DNA from: Candidatus Desantisiibacteriota bacterium
Lineage (GTDB): Bacteria > JACRDZ01
Length of the DNA: 8,276 nucleotides
Reading direction: 5' to 3'
NCBI GenBank assembly: GCA_016209155.1
Contig: JACQWU010000318.1
Location: 1-8,276, forward strand
This document shows, in pieces, positions 1-6,667 of the stretch. The notes beneath the pieces were generated by a model. The model searched no databases. It had not been told where the DNA came from and was given only the letters and a program-made list of their open reading frames with translations. Made by a program: the position numbers and the translations under genes. Position 1 is the stretch's first letter, and the number at the start of each line of letters is the position of its first letter.

Positions 1-3000
1 CCTGATGAAAAAAAAGCCGGATTAAATAAAAATGAGGATGGTACTTCACAGACAAGTTTCCTTCGCATAAACAATCAGAGAAACAGTGATTTATGTACAA
101 ATTGCCATAAAAATCAGGGATTTGTGCTAAAAACTCCTCATGATATGGTTGAACTTGCGTTTAATGAAAAAAACATTCTCGGGAAAACTGCCGGAGCAAA
201 CGGGACATGTTCAGCTTGTCATTTAACACACAGAAGCAAAGACAAAAAACTCTTTGCAAGAGAATTTGGCCCCGGAGATGATATTATTACTAAAAAATGC
301 AACAGTTGTCATAATAAAGAAAAAGTTGCGGAAAAAAAATTATTAGCAGGAAATTCTCATACTATTAATTCTCCGCTTTTTTCAAAGAAAATGGCAACAA
401 ACCTGCCTCTTTTTGACAAGGAAGGCAATAAAAATCCCAAAGGAACAATTAAATGTCTGACATGTCATGATGCTCATCAATGGACTCAGGATAAATCGAA
501 ATTAGGGCAGGAGGTAAAAAATGAAAATATAACAATAACACAAGAAATAATAGAAAAAGGGATAATAGGGAAAATAGTATTTATAAAGGGAACTAACGTA
601 TATATTGATATACTGGATAATATTAAAGCTGAAATAAAAAAAGATCAAATATTATCAATTTTTAAAAATAATACTATTTTGTGCAGATTAAAAGTTCTAA
701 ATGTTAATCCTTTTGCCAAACAATCGGAAATATATGCTGTTGTTATAACCGAGGGGGCGGCAGGTAAAATCAGTATTGATGATATAGTTTTTGATCCGAC
801 AAAACTTGATGTGACTTTAGGCGGAGGAGTAAACGGGGATGGAAACAATAGTTTCTTGAATATTCAAAACAGTAAATCTGAATTATGCATCGACTGCCAC
901 AAAAATAAAAAACAAATATTCGGAACTAAACATGATATTTCAATTGTCGCCCCAAATTTTGCGAACTCAATAGGGCAGACGGTATCAACTTCAGGGACAT
1001 GTTCTGCATGTCATATTATCCATAATACAGATGGAGCATATTTAATAGATCAAAATAAAAAAGATCCGGAAAAAATCGATGTTTTAAGTAAAACATGCAG
1101 AATTTGTCATACCGGTACCGGTATTGCTTCCAATAAAATACCACAAAATCATCATCTTATACGTATGTTTCCTGAAGACAGGATAGATATCTCTCCTCCG
1201 CCTCCTTTTATGCCGCTTTATGATATTGACGGGAAAATAGGGTTCTGGGATTTTGTCAGCTGCGCTACATGTCATAATGTACATCAATGGGATCCGCGAA
1301 ATCCTGATAAGCATGAATTAAACGAAGGTGATAGTACAAACAACTTTTTAAGAATGAATAGTTCTGATAATCAGTTGTGCGATGCATGCCATGTTTCAAG
1401 ATATAATATGAAAATGACCAATGATCCAGATGAAACAAAGACACAGCCTGTACAACAAAATAAAAATTATGGAATATCAGAACCGGGTCAGGATAAAAAA
1501 GAAATAATTATATCAGAGGGCGGACCTAAAATAAGTATTGTATCACCAAAAAATAACTCTATTTTGACCAGCAAGGAACAAATTATTTCCGGAAATATAA
1601 GTGATTCATCTATACCAAAAGCCATGATAATATTAAATGGTAACCCGCAGATAATTCCTGTTTCATTAGGTATATTTGAAGAAAAACTGATATTTAAAGA
1701 AGGAAAAAATTTTTTTAAAATTCTTGCTACTAATCTGGATGGAAAAAGCGGAGCATCTGAAGAAATTAATGTTTTAATAGACACAAATAAATCAGGGATA
1801 ATAGGTTTTGATTATCCTAAACCGGTTACTCTGATGGATAATTTTCAGATGAAAATAATATTTAACCAATCAATGGATTCAAAAATCACCCCGATTATTT
1901 ATCTTTTAACAAGTGATTCTAAAACAATCATATTGGAAACTCAGGTTTCAGCCAAAGCTGTTTTTATAGGGCATTTTGAACCTCTCACTCCTCTTGATCC
2001 CCAGATCTACAGTGAAATAAAACAGGGAGATATGATATTAAATGCAAAAGAATATTATGGTTTTGAACAAAAACCTTTAGTAATTATTAAGGATTTATTA
2101 AAAAATAAAAATCCCGGTCCGGGAAATGATGAAGTCCAAATAATAGCCGCTTCCCCGACAGAACCAAATGGAGAAACTTTTGCTATAAAAGAACATCCGG
2201 TTTATGAAGGAATTTTTTCCGGAGATTTTGAGTTTGGCCGCTGGGAGGAATACGGGGATAACCTGCTTGGGATTGAGGATAAAAATAGTTTTACTGTAAC
2301 TTACAATCTGGGAGAATGGACATCAACTAATAAAACTAATGATACTTTTACATCTACTCCGATCAAAATCACCCGCAATATGAAAGGAGAAGTAAATATT
2401 GTGGTTGAAAATGCCAAAAGTATTAATGGAAATGTTATTGAACGAGATAATTCAGAATCCTTTGTTGTTTATCCTGATTTATTTAATATGAAAAACAAAA
2501 AGCCTGTCAGTATACTTGAAGGTATTGATATACGCACAACCGATATTCATCTTATATTTTCAGCTGAAGAAGCAACTCAGATGTTTATATCTGAAAAATT
2601 TGACCTGTCTTCCGGGAAATGGGAGCCATATGCGAAAGAGAAAAAATACTTTTTATTAAATCATCAAACCGGAAATAGAAAAATCTATTTTAAATTTAAA
2701 AATAAATTTGATGCTGAATCCCCTGTATTTATGGTGGACTTCAAATACAGTCCTGTAGAATATAATATGATACTTGATAAAGACATAACAAAAGACACCA
2801 TTTTTGAAGCTGATATGGGGCCTTTTATGATTCGTAAATCGATTAAAATAGATGAAGGTGTTACAGTTAAAATTAAGGAAGGATGTGTATTCTGGTTTGA
2901 TGCTTCAAGCAAAGAAAAAATTAAAATAAGTGTACCGGGAAAGCTGGAGGCTGAAGGTTCCAATGAAAAAAGAATAGTTTTTTCTTCAAATGCTTTAAAC

Positions 3001-4608
3001 CCTAAAAAAAGTGAATGGGAAGGTATCGAATTTATAAATTCAAAGCAAAATATTTTAAAATTTATTGATGTTCTTTATTCTGATAAAGGTGTTGTCCTTA
3101 TTAATTCACAGGCAATAATAGAAAATTGCAAATTTGAGTTTAATAATTTATCCGGTCTTACATGCAATAAAACCTCCGATACAATTATTTCTTTCAATAA
3201 ATTCATTAATAATGATATAGGAATATTGATAAGTAATAACTCCAATCCGAAAATAATGAATAATTATATTACAAACAACAACACGGGAATTTTATGCGAG
3301 ATTATTTCAACTCCAAGAATTATCAATAATTCAATAACAAAAAATATGAGTACCGGCATAAAATGTATTGAAATGTCTTCCCCTGCAATTTCTGATAATG
3401 AGATATCAAACAATACAGAATACGGAATTTATATTAAAAAAGCATCGCCAATGATATATCATAATAATATCGTCGAAAATATGATCGGAATTCTTTGTGA
3501 AGAATATCATAACCCTTTTCTTATTAAAAACAATAATATATTAAACAATAAAGATTATGCTATAAAATTATCGAATTTTGATCAAAACTTAGATGCTGCT
3601 AAAAATTGGTGGGGAACAAAAAATCCTGAAATAATAAAAAAATACTTGTATGATTACTGGAAAGATAATTCTTCGGGGAAGGTACTTTTTCTCCCGTATA
3701 TGGAAGCATCTGCAATCTTTACAAATATTAACATAGTTATAGATCAGAATAAGCCGGTAATTTTAACATGTGATTATCAAAAAATGGCAAATTTAACTTC
3801 GCATTTTCAAATATCTTTTGTTTTCAATGAATCCCTTAATCCTTTTGTTATCCCTGAGATTTCATTGGTTCACAAAAAAACCGGGGAGAAAATAATTTCC
3901 AAGACAGGAAGATTCTCATATATAACTTTTGAAAATGATACGTTCATAGCATCTGATATTACTCTTTTTGAAAGTATGGCGGGAGATATAGATATTTATA
4001 TAGAAAATGTGCAGGATGTAACCGGAAATATTATTGACAAAACCCTTGCAGGCACATTTACTCTTGACCCGACAGTAAAAAATACGGAGGGTGATTATCT
4101 CTCTTCTTCTCTACTGACACTCAATATATCAGCACCAGATGCAATAAGTATTATGATAAGTGAAGATCCTAAATTTACAGGAAAGGAATGGGAGGATTTC
4201 ACTCCTTTGAAAAAAATTAATATTTCGGAAGAAGAAGGGGAAAAGATAATTTATATCCGTACTCGTGATAAAACCGGTGCATCGTCGCCTGTGAGTCAAT
4301 ATATGGTTCATCTGGATAAAACTCCTCCCCTTATTCTTAATCCTGTTTATAATGTTCCAAAAGTAAAAGAGCTTTTCAACTTAAAATTATATTTTAGCGA
4401 ACGATTAGCTCCGGGCTGTAAACCAAAAGTTATTTTAAAAAGTCTTAACAATAATACTTTCACTTTGCCTGACGGTAAAATTACAAGTGCTACATTTATA
4501 GATGACACTTACACCGTACCTCCGGTAACTCTTCCTGAAAACATTGAAGGATATATTACTATTTTGGTGGAAAATGTAGGCAGAAAGATCGAACGGACGT
4601 TGAAATGA
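1..4608 (+). CDS. Giant multihaem c-type cytochrome / Ig-like / beta-helix surface protein, 5'-partial
   Basis: The frame is open from base 1 (a haem motif lies at 94-108, ahead of the first possible start, GTG at 124), so the true start and signal peptide are off the window. 1535 residues are visible. Domain order by base: nine CXXCH motifs (94-1392) in four-haem modules of the paired-CXXCH type; a beta-barrel-like insert (511-819); a bacterial Ig-like domain (1525-1788, starting ISIVSPKNN); an Ig-like domain with a nested insert (1795-2475); an FN3-like unit (2497-2748); a right-handed beta-helix (2785-3720); then alternating Ig-like units (from 3751). Haem attachment by CXXCH implies export across the inner membrane. 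A role in electron transfer at the cell surface is inferred from the haems plus adhesin-like architecture. The stop at 4606-4608 falls inside a repeat unit and the protein appears truncated there; the remainder follows in the next frame. The presence of haems and repeats is certain; the function is not. Confidence 0.9.
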   Translation, partial: PDEKKAGLNKNEDGTSQTSFLRINNQRNSDLCTNCHKNQGFVLKTPHDMVELAFNEKNILGKTAGANGTCSACHLTHRSKDKKLFAREFGPGDDIITKKCNSCHNKEKVAEKKLLAGNSHTINSPLFSKKMATNLPLFDKEGNKNPKGTIKCLTCHDAHQWTQDKSKLGQEVKNENITITQEIIEKGIIGKIVFIKGTNVYIDILDNIKAEIKKDQILSIFKNNTILCRLKVLNVNPFAKQSEIYAVVITEGAAGKISIDDIVFDPTKLDVTLGGGVNGDGNNSFLNIQNSKSELCIDCHKNKKQIFGTKHDISIVAPNFANSIGQTVSTSGTCSACHIIHNTDGAYLIDQNKKDPEKIDVLSKTCRICHTGTGIASNKIPQNHHLIRMFPEDRIDISPPPPFMPLYDIDGKIGFWDFVSCATCHNVHQWDPRNPDKHELNEGDSTNNFLRMNSSDNQLCDACHVSRYNMKMTNDPDETKTQPVQQNKNYGISEPGQDKKEIIISEGGPKISIVSPKNNSILTSKEQIISGNISDSSIPKAMIILNGNPQIIPVSLGIFEEKLIFKEGKNFFKILATNLDGKSGASEEINVLIDTNKSGIIGFDYPKPVTLMDNFQMKIIFNQSMDSKITPIIYLLTSDSKTIILETQVSAKAVFIGHFEPLTPLDPQIYSEIKQGDMILNAKEYYGFEQKPLVIIKDLLKNKNPGPGNDEVQIIAASPTEPNGETFAIKEHPVYEGIFSGDFEFGRWEEYGDNLLGIEDKNSFTVTYNLGEWTSTNKTNDTFTSTPIKITRNMKGEVNIVVENAKSINGNVIERDNSESFVVYPDLFNMKNKKPVSILEGIDIRTTDIHLIFSAEEATQMFISEKFDLSSGKWEPYAKEKKYFLLNHQTGNRKIYFKFKNKFDAESPVFMVDFKYSPVEYNMILDKDITKDTIFEADMGPFMIRKSIKIDEGVTVKIKEGCVFWFDASSKEKIKISVPGKLEAEGSNEKRIVFSSNALNPKKSEWEGIEFINSKQNILKFIDVLYSDKGVVLINSQAIIENCKFEFNNLSGLTCNKTSDTIISFNKFINNDIGILISNNSNPKIMNNYITNNNTGILCEIISTPRIINNSITKNMSTGIKCIEMSSPAISDNEISNNTEYGIYIKKASPMIYHNNIVENMIGILCEEYHNPFLIKNNNILNNKDYAIKLSNFDQNLDAAKNWWGTKNPEIIKKYLYDYWKDNSSGKVLFLPYMEASAIFTNINIVIDQNKPVILTCDYQKMANLTSHFQISFVFNESLNPFVIPEISLVHKKTGEKIISKTGRFSYITFENDTFIASDITLFESMAGDIDIYIENVQDVTGNIIDKTLAGTFTLDPTVKNTEGDYLSSSLLTLNISAPDAISIMISEDPKFTGKEWEDFTPLKKINISEEEGEKIIYIRTRDKTGASSPVSQYMVHLDKTPPLILNPVYNVPKVKELFNLKLYFSERLAPGCKPKVILKSLNNNTFTLPDGKITSATFIDDTYTVPPVTLPENIEGYITILVENVGRKIERTLK
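94..1392 (+). other. Nine-haem region: repeated four-haem paired-CXXCH modules
   Basis: CXXCH motifs lie at 94-108 (CTNCH), 208-222 (CSACH), 298-312 (CNSCH), 454-468 (CLTCH), 886-900 (CIDCH), 1000-1014 (CSACH), 1096-1110 (CRICH), 1261-1275 (CATCH) and 1378-1392 (CDACH). They form repeats in a fixed order: GTCSACHxxH, then CxxCH, then CxTCHxxHQW, then FLRxN...LCxxCH. The first motif in the window is the last haem of a preceding module, so at least one more module lies upstream. Recurrent extra histidines (three residues after CSACH, in the HQW motif, and in HD after two of the LCxxCH motifs) are candidates for distal haem ligands. The last module (CDACH) lacks the following HD, which marks the end of the haem array. 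Confidence 0.93.
511..819 (+). other. Beta-barrel (FlgT C-terminal-like) domain inserted in a haem module
   Basis: About 103 residues separate the HQW motif of one four-haem module from its final FLxxxN...LCxxCH element; the equivalent gap in the next module is short. The insert has no CXXCH. It shows a pattern of short beta strands: GKIVFIKGTNVYIDI, then a KKDQILSIF turn, then RLKVLNVNPFAKQSEIYAV, then ISIDDIVF. The scheme G-x-V-x-x-hydrophobic...V-Y-I-D, a charged loop, a V-x-x-V strand with a downstream Ser-acid pair, and a final D-x-V-F resembles small barrels such as the C-terminal domain of flagellar protein FlgT. The family assignment rests on pattern resemblance only; the insertion itself is seen directly by comparing modules. 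Confidence 0.55.
1951..2310 (+). other. Nested beta-sandwich insert within an Ig-like unit
   Basis: The Ig-like unit starting near 1795 (GFDYPKPV, FNQSMD) is interrupted before its second half resumes at 2311 (GEWTSTNKTNDTF, then INGNVIERD). In the other units these halves are nearly contiguous. The inserted sequence contains NKNPGPGNDEVQIIAAS, GETFAIKEHPVYEGIFSGDF and DKNSFTVTY. This matches a scheme often seen in large bacterial extracellular proteins (D-x-N-x-NP, D-x-V-x-V, GE-x-x-x-L-x-E, TGVF-x-G, D-x-x-TVTY). The exact borders are approximate. Confidence 0.6.
2785..3720 (+). other. Right-handed parallel beta-helix domain (NosD-like / pectate-lyase-like)
   Basis: An N-terminal cap (IKIDEGVTVKIKEG, VPGKLEAEGS, RIVFSS) leads into rungs of about 20-24 residues with Asn-rich turns, such as NNYITNNNTGILCE, NNSITKNMSTGIKC, DNEISNNTEYGIYI and HNNIVENMIGILCE. 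The domain ends with the KNWWG motif (3601-3615) and a closing GKVLFLPYM segment, a typical end for parallel beta-helix repeat proteins of the NosD/periplasmic copper-binding type. No catalytic residues can be assigned. In this context it is probably a rigid spacer or a carbohydrate-binding/surface module. Confidence 0.88.
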
Positions 4609-6263
4609 TTTTAAGTGAAAATAAGGATTTTAAAGATGCCGGATGGGAGCCATTGGAAAAAGAACATGGATTTAAACTCTCAAGCGGTGAAGGGGAAAAA
4701 ATTATTTATCTTCAATTCAGAGACAAAATAGGTTATATCTCCCCTATTCAGCAGGTAACTATTTTTGTGGACATAAATTCTCCATATATAATTAATTACG
4801 AATATCCGTCGCCTGTACAAATAAGTAATGATTTTCAGGTTAAGATCCAATTTAATGAATCCATGGATACTACATATATCCCTGTGGTAAATCTCTTAAG
4901 CACGGGAGAAAAAAATCCTATAATCTCAGGGCAAGGTACTTTTACAACAATTAAATCACCAAATGATACTTATATAACACCTCCTATAATACTCGATGAA
5001 AGCATGGGAGGAGCTATAACCATTGTGGTATCAAAAGCTTTCGACATGGCAAAAAATGAGATGGAATTGAAAATGGATAAAAGCTTTAACTTTGATACTT
5101 ATGCTCCAATCGCAGCGCAAATCAAAGTCAAAGAAGGAAATTATGTGCGCAATCCCAAAATTAATTTTACACTTTCAGTAATTGGAGCAGTTAAAATGAT
5201 GCTTTCTGAAAATCAGGAATTTAAAGACACCACATGGATTGACTATGCCGGAGATATAGAATATTTTCTTTCAAATAAGGATGGAATAAAAAAAGTATAT
5301 TTTAAATTTGAGGATGAAAATAAAAATATATCTAAACCAAAAAGAGTGGAAATTACTTTAGACCGTGTTAAACCTAAAATTACAGGATTTGATTTACCTG
5401 AAACGATAGAAATCAATAAACCTTTTAAAATTACTATTCATTACAGCGAAGAAATAAGGGCTGAAAAACCTGCCATCGTCCTTATGAGTACAAACCGTAT
5501 AAATTATTTAATTTTTAACGAAGGAACTTTTATAAGTGATAAAAACAAAAATGATACATATGTAACTCCGGAAATTGTATTTGATGAAAGTATGAAAGGT
5601 GCAATTGTTATTGTTGTCGATCAGATATTTGATCCTACAGGCAACAAAATGGATATTTTTAACAAACTGTTGTTTTATTTTGGAGTGGAAGATCCAAACA
5701 AGCAAAAAATAAAAATCAGTGAAGGGAAATATACTACAAAAGAAGATATAACAATTCTTTTTAATTATGCCGATATAAAAAAAATGAAGATAAGCGAAGA
5801 CCCAGAACAAAAATTTGCCAAATGGTTAGGGTATAAAAATAGAATAAGATACACCCTGAGCAAAAATGAGGGAGAAAAAAATATATATATAACTGTAATT
5901 CATAATGATGAAAAAATAGAAAAATCAAATTTCAAAATAATTCTGGACAAAACTGAACCTAAACTTATAAAATCTGTCTTCCCTGAAGAAGACAACCTTA
6001 TTTCAAATCAAATAAAATTTATTTTCAGCGAACAGTTAAATATAAATTTCCAGCCTGTGATTATTATCACAGACGCAAATGGGAAAAATATTCTTCTGAG
6101 TGAAAAGGGCAGATTTACTAATACAAAGGAAAAAAATGATACATTTATTACTCCTGTTATCCCAAAGTATAATAAGCTGGCTTATCCTATCGATATTTCC
6201 ATAACAAAAGCTTATGATGCAGCGGGAAATGTGATGAAACTTGTTCATGTAAAAAAAGAAAGA
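3751..6263 (+). repeat. Alternating Ig-like (A) and FN3-like (B) protein repeats across both frames
   Basis: Two diverged unit types alternate. Type A: FxxxFxESM near the start, then GxFxx...NDTYxTPxI, ExMxGxIxIxV, DxxGN. Type B: a turn, then MxISExxxF...W, then a LS...GEKxIYxxFxD...LDxxxP segment. Approximate borders: A 3751-4071, B 4075-4320, A 4330-4605 (cut), B 4605-4778 (headless), A 4785-5114, B 5115-5372, A 5379-5702, B 5706-5954, A 5961-6263. An earlier A/B pair lies at 1795-2748, before the beta-helix. Type B is related to the widespread extracellular scheme with GxKTVYVQFRDxAGN. The units differ strongly in sequence, so the array is old and not a recent tandem duplication. Confidence 0.85.
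4570..4607 (+). other. Frame-disrupting deletion junction within the repeat array
   Basis: In the intact unit upstream, the distance from the ENV strand (4003) to the M of MISED (4153) is 150 bases; the corresponding distance in the unit at 5031-5196 is about 165. Here ENV (4570) to MILSEN (4605) is only 35 bases. Roughly 115-130 bases are missing, and the loss is not a multiple of three, so the upstream frame hits TGA at 4606-4608 while the repeat continues in the -1 frame. No slippery heptamer or pseudoknot-like element is obvious at the site. Confidence 0.7.
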
Positions 6264-6266
6264 TAA
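4605..6266 (+). CDS. C-terminal Ig-like repeat region, probable frameshifted continuation of the upstream cytochrome gene
   Basis: This frame has 553 codons from the ATG that overlaps the upstream stop (ATGA). It has no signal peptide, no haem motif and no membrane segment. The first residues (MILSEN) fall in the middle of an FN3-like unit: the other units read MISED, MMLSEN and MKISED at the same place, with further strands before it. The frame is also open upstream of the ATG and reads TDVE just before it, which fits the repeat. Units by residue: partial FN3-like 1-58, Ig-like 61-170, FN3-like 171-256, Ig-like 259-366, FN3-like 368-450, Ig-like 453-553. There is no clear ribosome binding site before the ATG. 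Without a signal peptide a separate protein would stay in the cytoplasm, where such domains are not expected, so I read it as the severed 3' part of the upstream gene. Coupled translation through the ATGA overlap is the alternative. No C-terminal anchor or sorting motif is visible. Confidence 0.75.
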   Translation: MILSENKDFKDAGWEPLEKEHGFKLSSGEGEKIIYLQFRDKIGYISPIQQVTIFVDINSPYIINYEYPSPVQISNDFQVKIQFNESMDTTYIPVVNLLSTGEKNPIISGQGTFTTIKSPNDTYITPPIILDESMGGAITIVVSKAFDMAKNEMELKMDKSFNFDTYAPIAAQIKVKEGNYVRNPKINFTLSVIGAVKMMLSENQEFKDTTWIDYAGDIEYFLSNKDGIKKVYFKFEDENKNISKPKRVEITLDRVKPKITGFDLPETIEINKPFKITIHYSEEIRAEKPAIVLMSTNRINYLIFNEGTFISDKNKNDTYVTPEIVFDESMKGAIVIVVDQIFDPTGNKMDIFNKLLFYFGVEDPNKQKIKISEGKYTTKEDITILFNYADIKKMKISEDPEQKFAKWLGYKNRIRYTLSKNEGEKNIYITVIHNDEKIEKSNFKIILDKTEPKLIKSVFPEEDNLISNQIKFIFSEQLNINFQPVIIITDANGKNILLSEKGRFTNTKEKNDTFITPVIPKYNKLAYPIDISITKAYDAAGNVMKLVHVKKER

Positions 6267-6276
6267 AGGAGGTGAT
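6265..6276 (+). promoter_or_regulatory. Extended Shine-Dalgarno sequence for the lipoprotein gene
   Basis: AAAGGAGGTGAT complements the canonical 3' end of bacterial 16S rRNA over twelve bases. Its first two bases are the last two of the upstream TAA stop (6264-6266). It sits 7 bases before the ATG at 6284, which selects that start over the in-frame GTG at 6272, since the GTG lies inside the SD itself. Confidence 0.9.
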
Positions 6277-6283
6277 ACCTGCG

Positions 6284-6610
6284 ATGAAAAAAATGAATAT
6301 ATATTTGTTTATTATGCTTATTATTATATCTTTTTCTTTTTGTGGTTGTGAAGTAGATAAATTAAGAGAAGAAAATACAAATTTAAAACAGCAGATTGAA
6401 ACATTAACTTCTGAAAAAGCCACAATGGATTCACAAATAAAAGAACTTTCAACAAAAGTTGAAGATCTTACAAAAAACAGCGGCATCCTTGAAAGAACCA
6501 ATGAAAATTTAAGAGTACAGGTTAATGAATTAAGTAAAAAGAAAATAAGCAAAAACACTATTAAAGCTGCACCTAAAGCACCTGGTAATAAAAAAAAGAA
6601 GAAAAAATAA
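6284..6610 (+). CDS. Small coiled-coil lipoprotein with poly-lysine C-terminus
   Basis: 108 residues from the ATG that follows an exceptionally strong SD. Residues 1-22 are an export signal: KK at the N-terminus, a hydrophobic stretch YLFIMLIIISFSF, then FCGC, which fits a loose lipobox with Cys22 (or Cys20) as the lipidated residue. Residues 24-83 form an unbroken coiled coil: d positions L27, L34, L41, M48, L55, L62, L69, L76 and L83 are spaced exactly by seven, and a positions include V24, I38, I52, V59 and V80, with polar N31, K45, S66 and N73. The tail is basic (KAAPKAPGN, then six Lys). The layout recalls murein lipoprotein Lpp, a short lipidated coiled coil ending in Lys, but this resemblance is architectural and no homology is claimed. 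The gene starts 17 bases after the preceding stop, so it shares the transcript of the cytochrome/Ig gene. Confidence 0.85.
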   Translation: MKKMNIYLFIMLIIISFSFCGCEVDKLREENTNLKQQIETLTSEKATMDSQIKELSTKVEDLTKNSGILERTNENLRVQVNELSKKKISKNTIKAAPKAPGNKKKKKK

Positions 6611-6619
6611 TTATTCAAC

Positions 6620-6647
6620 GTAGAGACGCAGTGTATTGCGTCTCTAC
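6620..6647. repeat. GTAGAGACGC-type interspersed palindrome (REP/MITE-like hairpin)
   Basis: GTAGAGACGCA (6620-6630) and TGCGTCTCTAC (6637-6647) form a perfect 11-bp stem around a 6-base loop, GTGTAT. No T-run follows on either strand, so it does not look like a canonical intrinsic terminator. It is distinctly more GC-rich than its surroundings. Sequences of the form GTAGAGACGC...GCGTCTCTAC are known as dispersed intergenic palindromes in several bacterial groups, and this looks like one copy. It fills half of the 57-base gap between the lipoprotein and methyltransferase genes and could still affect mRNA stability or readthrough. Confidence 0.85.
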
Positions 6648-6667
6648 AATAAATTACAGGCGGAACA

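Noticed and set aside
124-126. GTG at 124 as the start of the cytochrome gene
   Set aside because: The frame continues upstream to base 1 and includes a CXXCH motif at 94-108 plus the FLRxN...LC element shared with the other modules, so the coding region is already under way.
1109-1124. A perfect 16-bp palindrome, ATACCGGTACCGGTAT
   Set aside because: It is fully inside the haem region and simply encodes Thr-Gly-Thr-Gly after a CXXCH motif. There is no second copy or regulatory context.
6056-6071. TGTGA-N6-TCACA, a CRP/FNR-like palindrome
   Set aside because: It lies inside the coding sequence for PVIIITD in a repeat unit, more than 200 bases from the next start codon and with no promoter elements nearby. 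Most likely chance.
6620-6647. Hairpin read as an intrinsic terminator
   Set aside because: No run of T follows the stem on either strand; its sequence fits a dispersed palindrome better.
6645-6650. TACAAT as a -10 box for the methyltransferase
   Set aside because: It is partly the arm of the palindrome, and no acceptable -35 element lies about 17 bases upstream.
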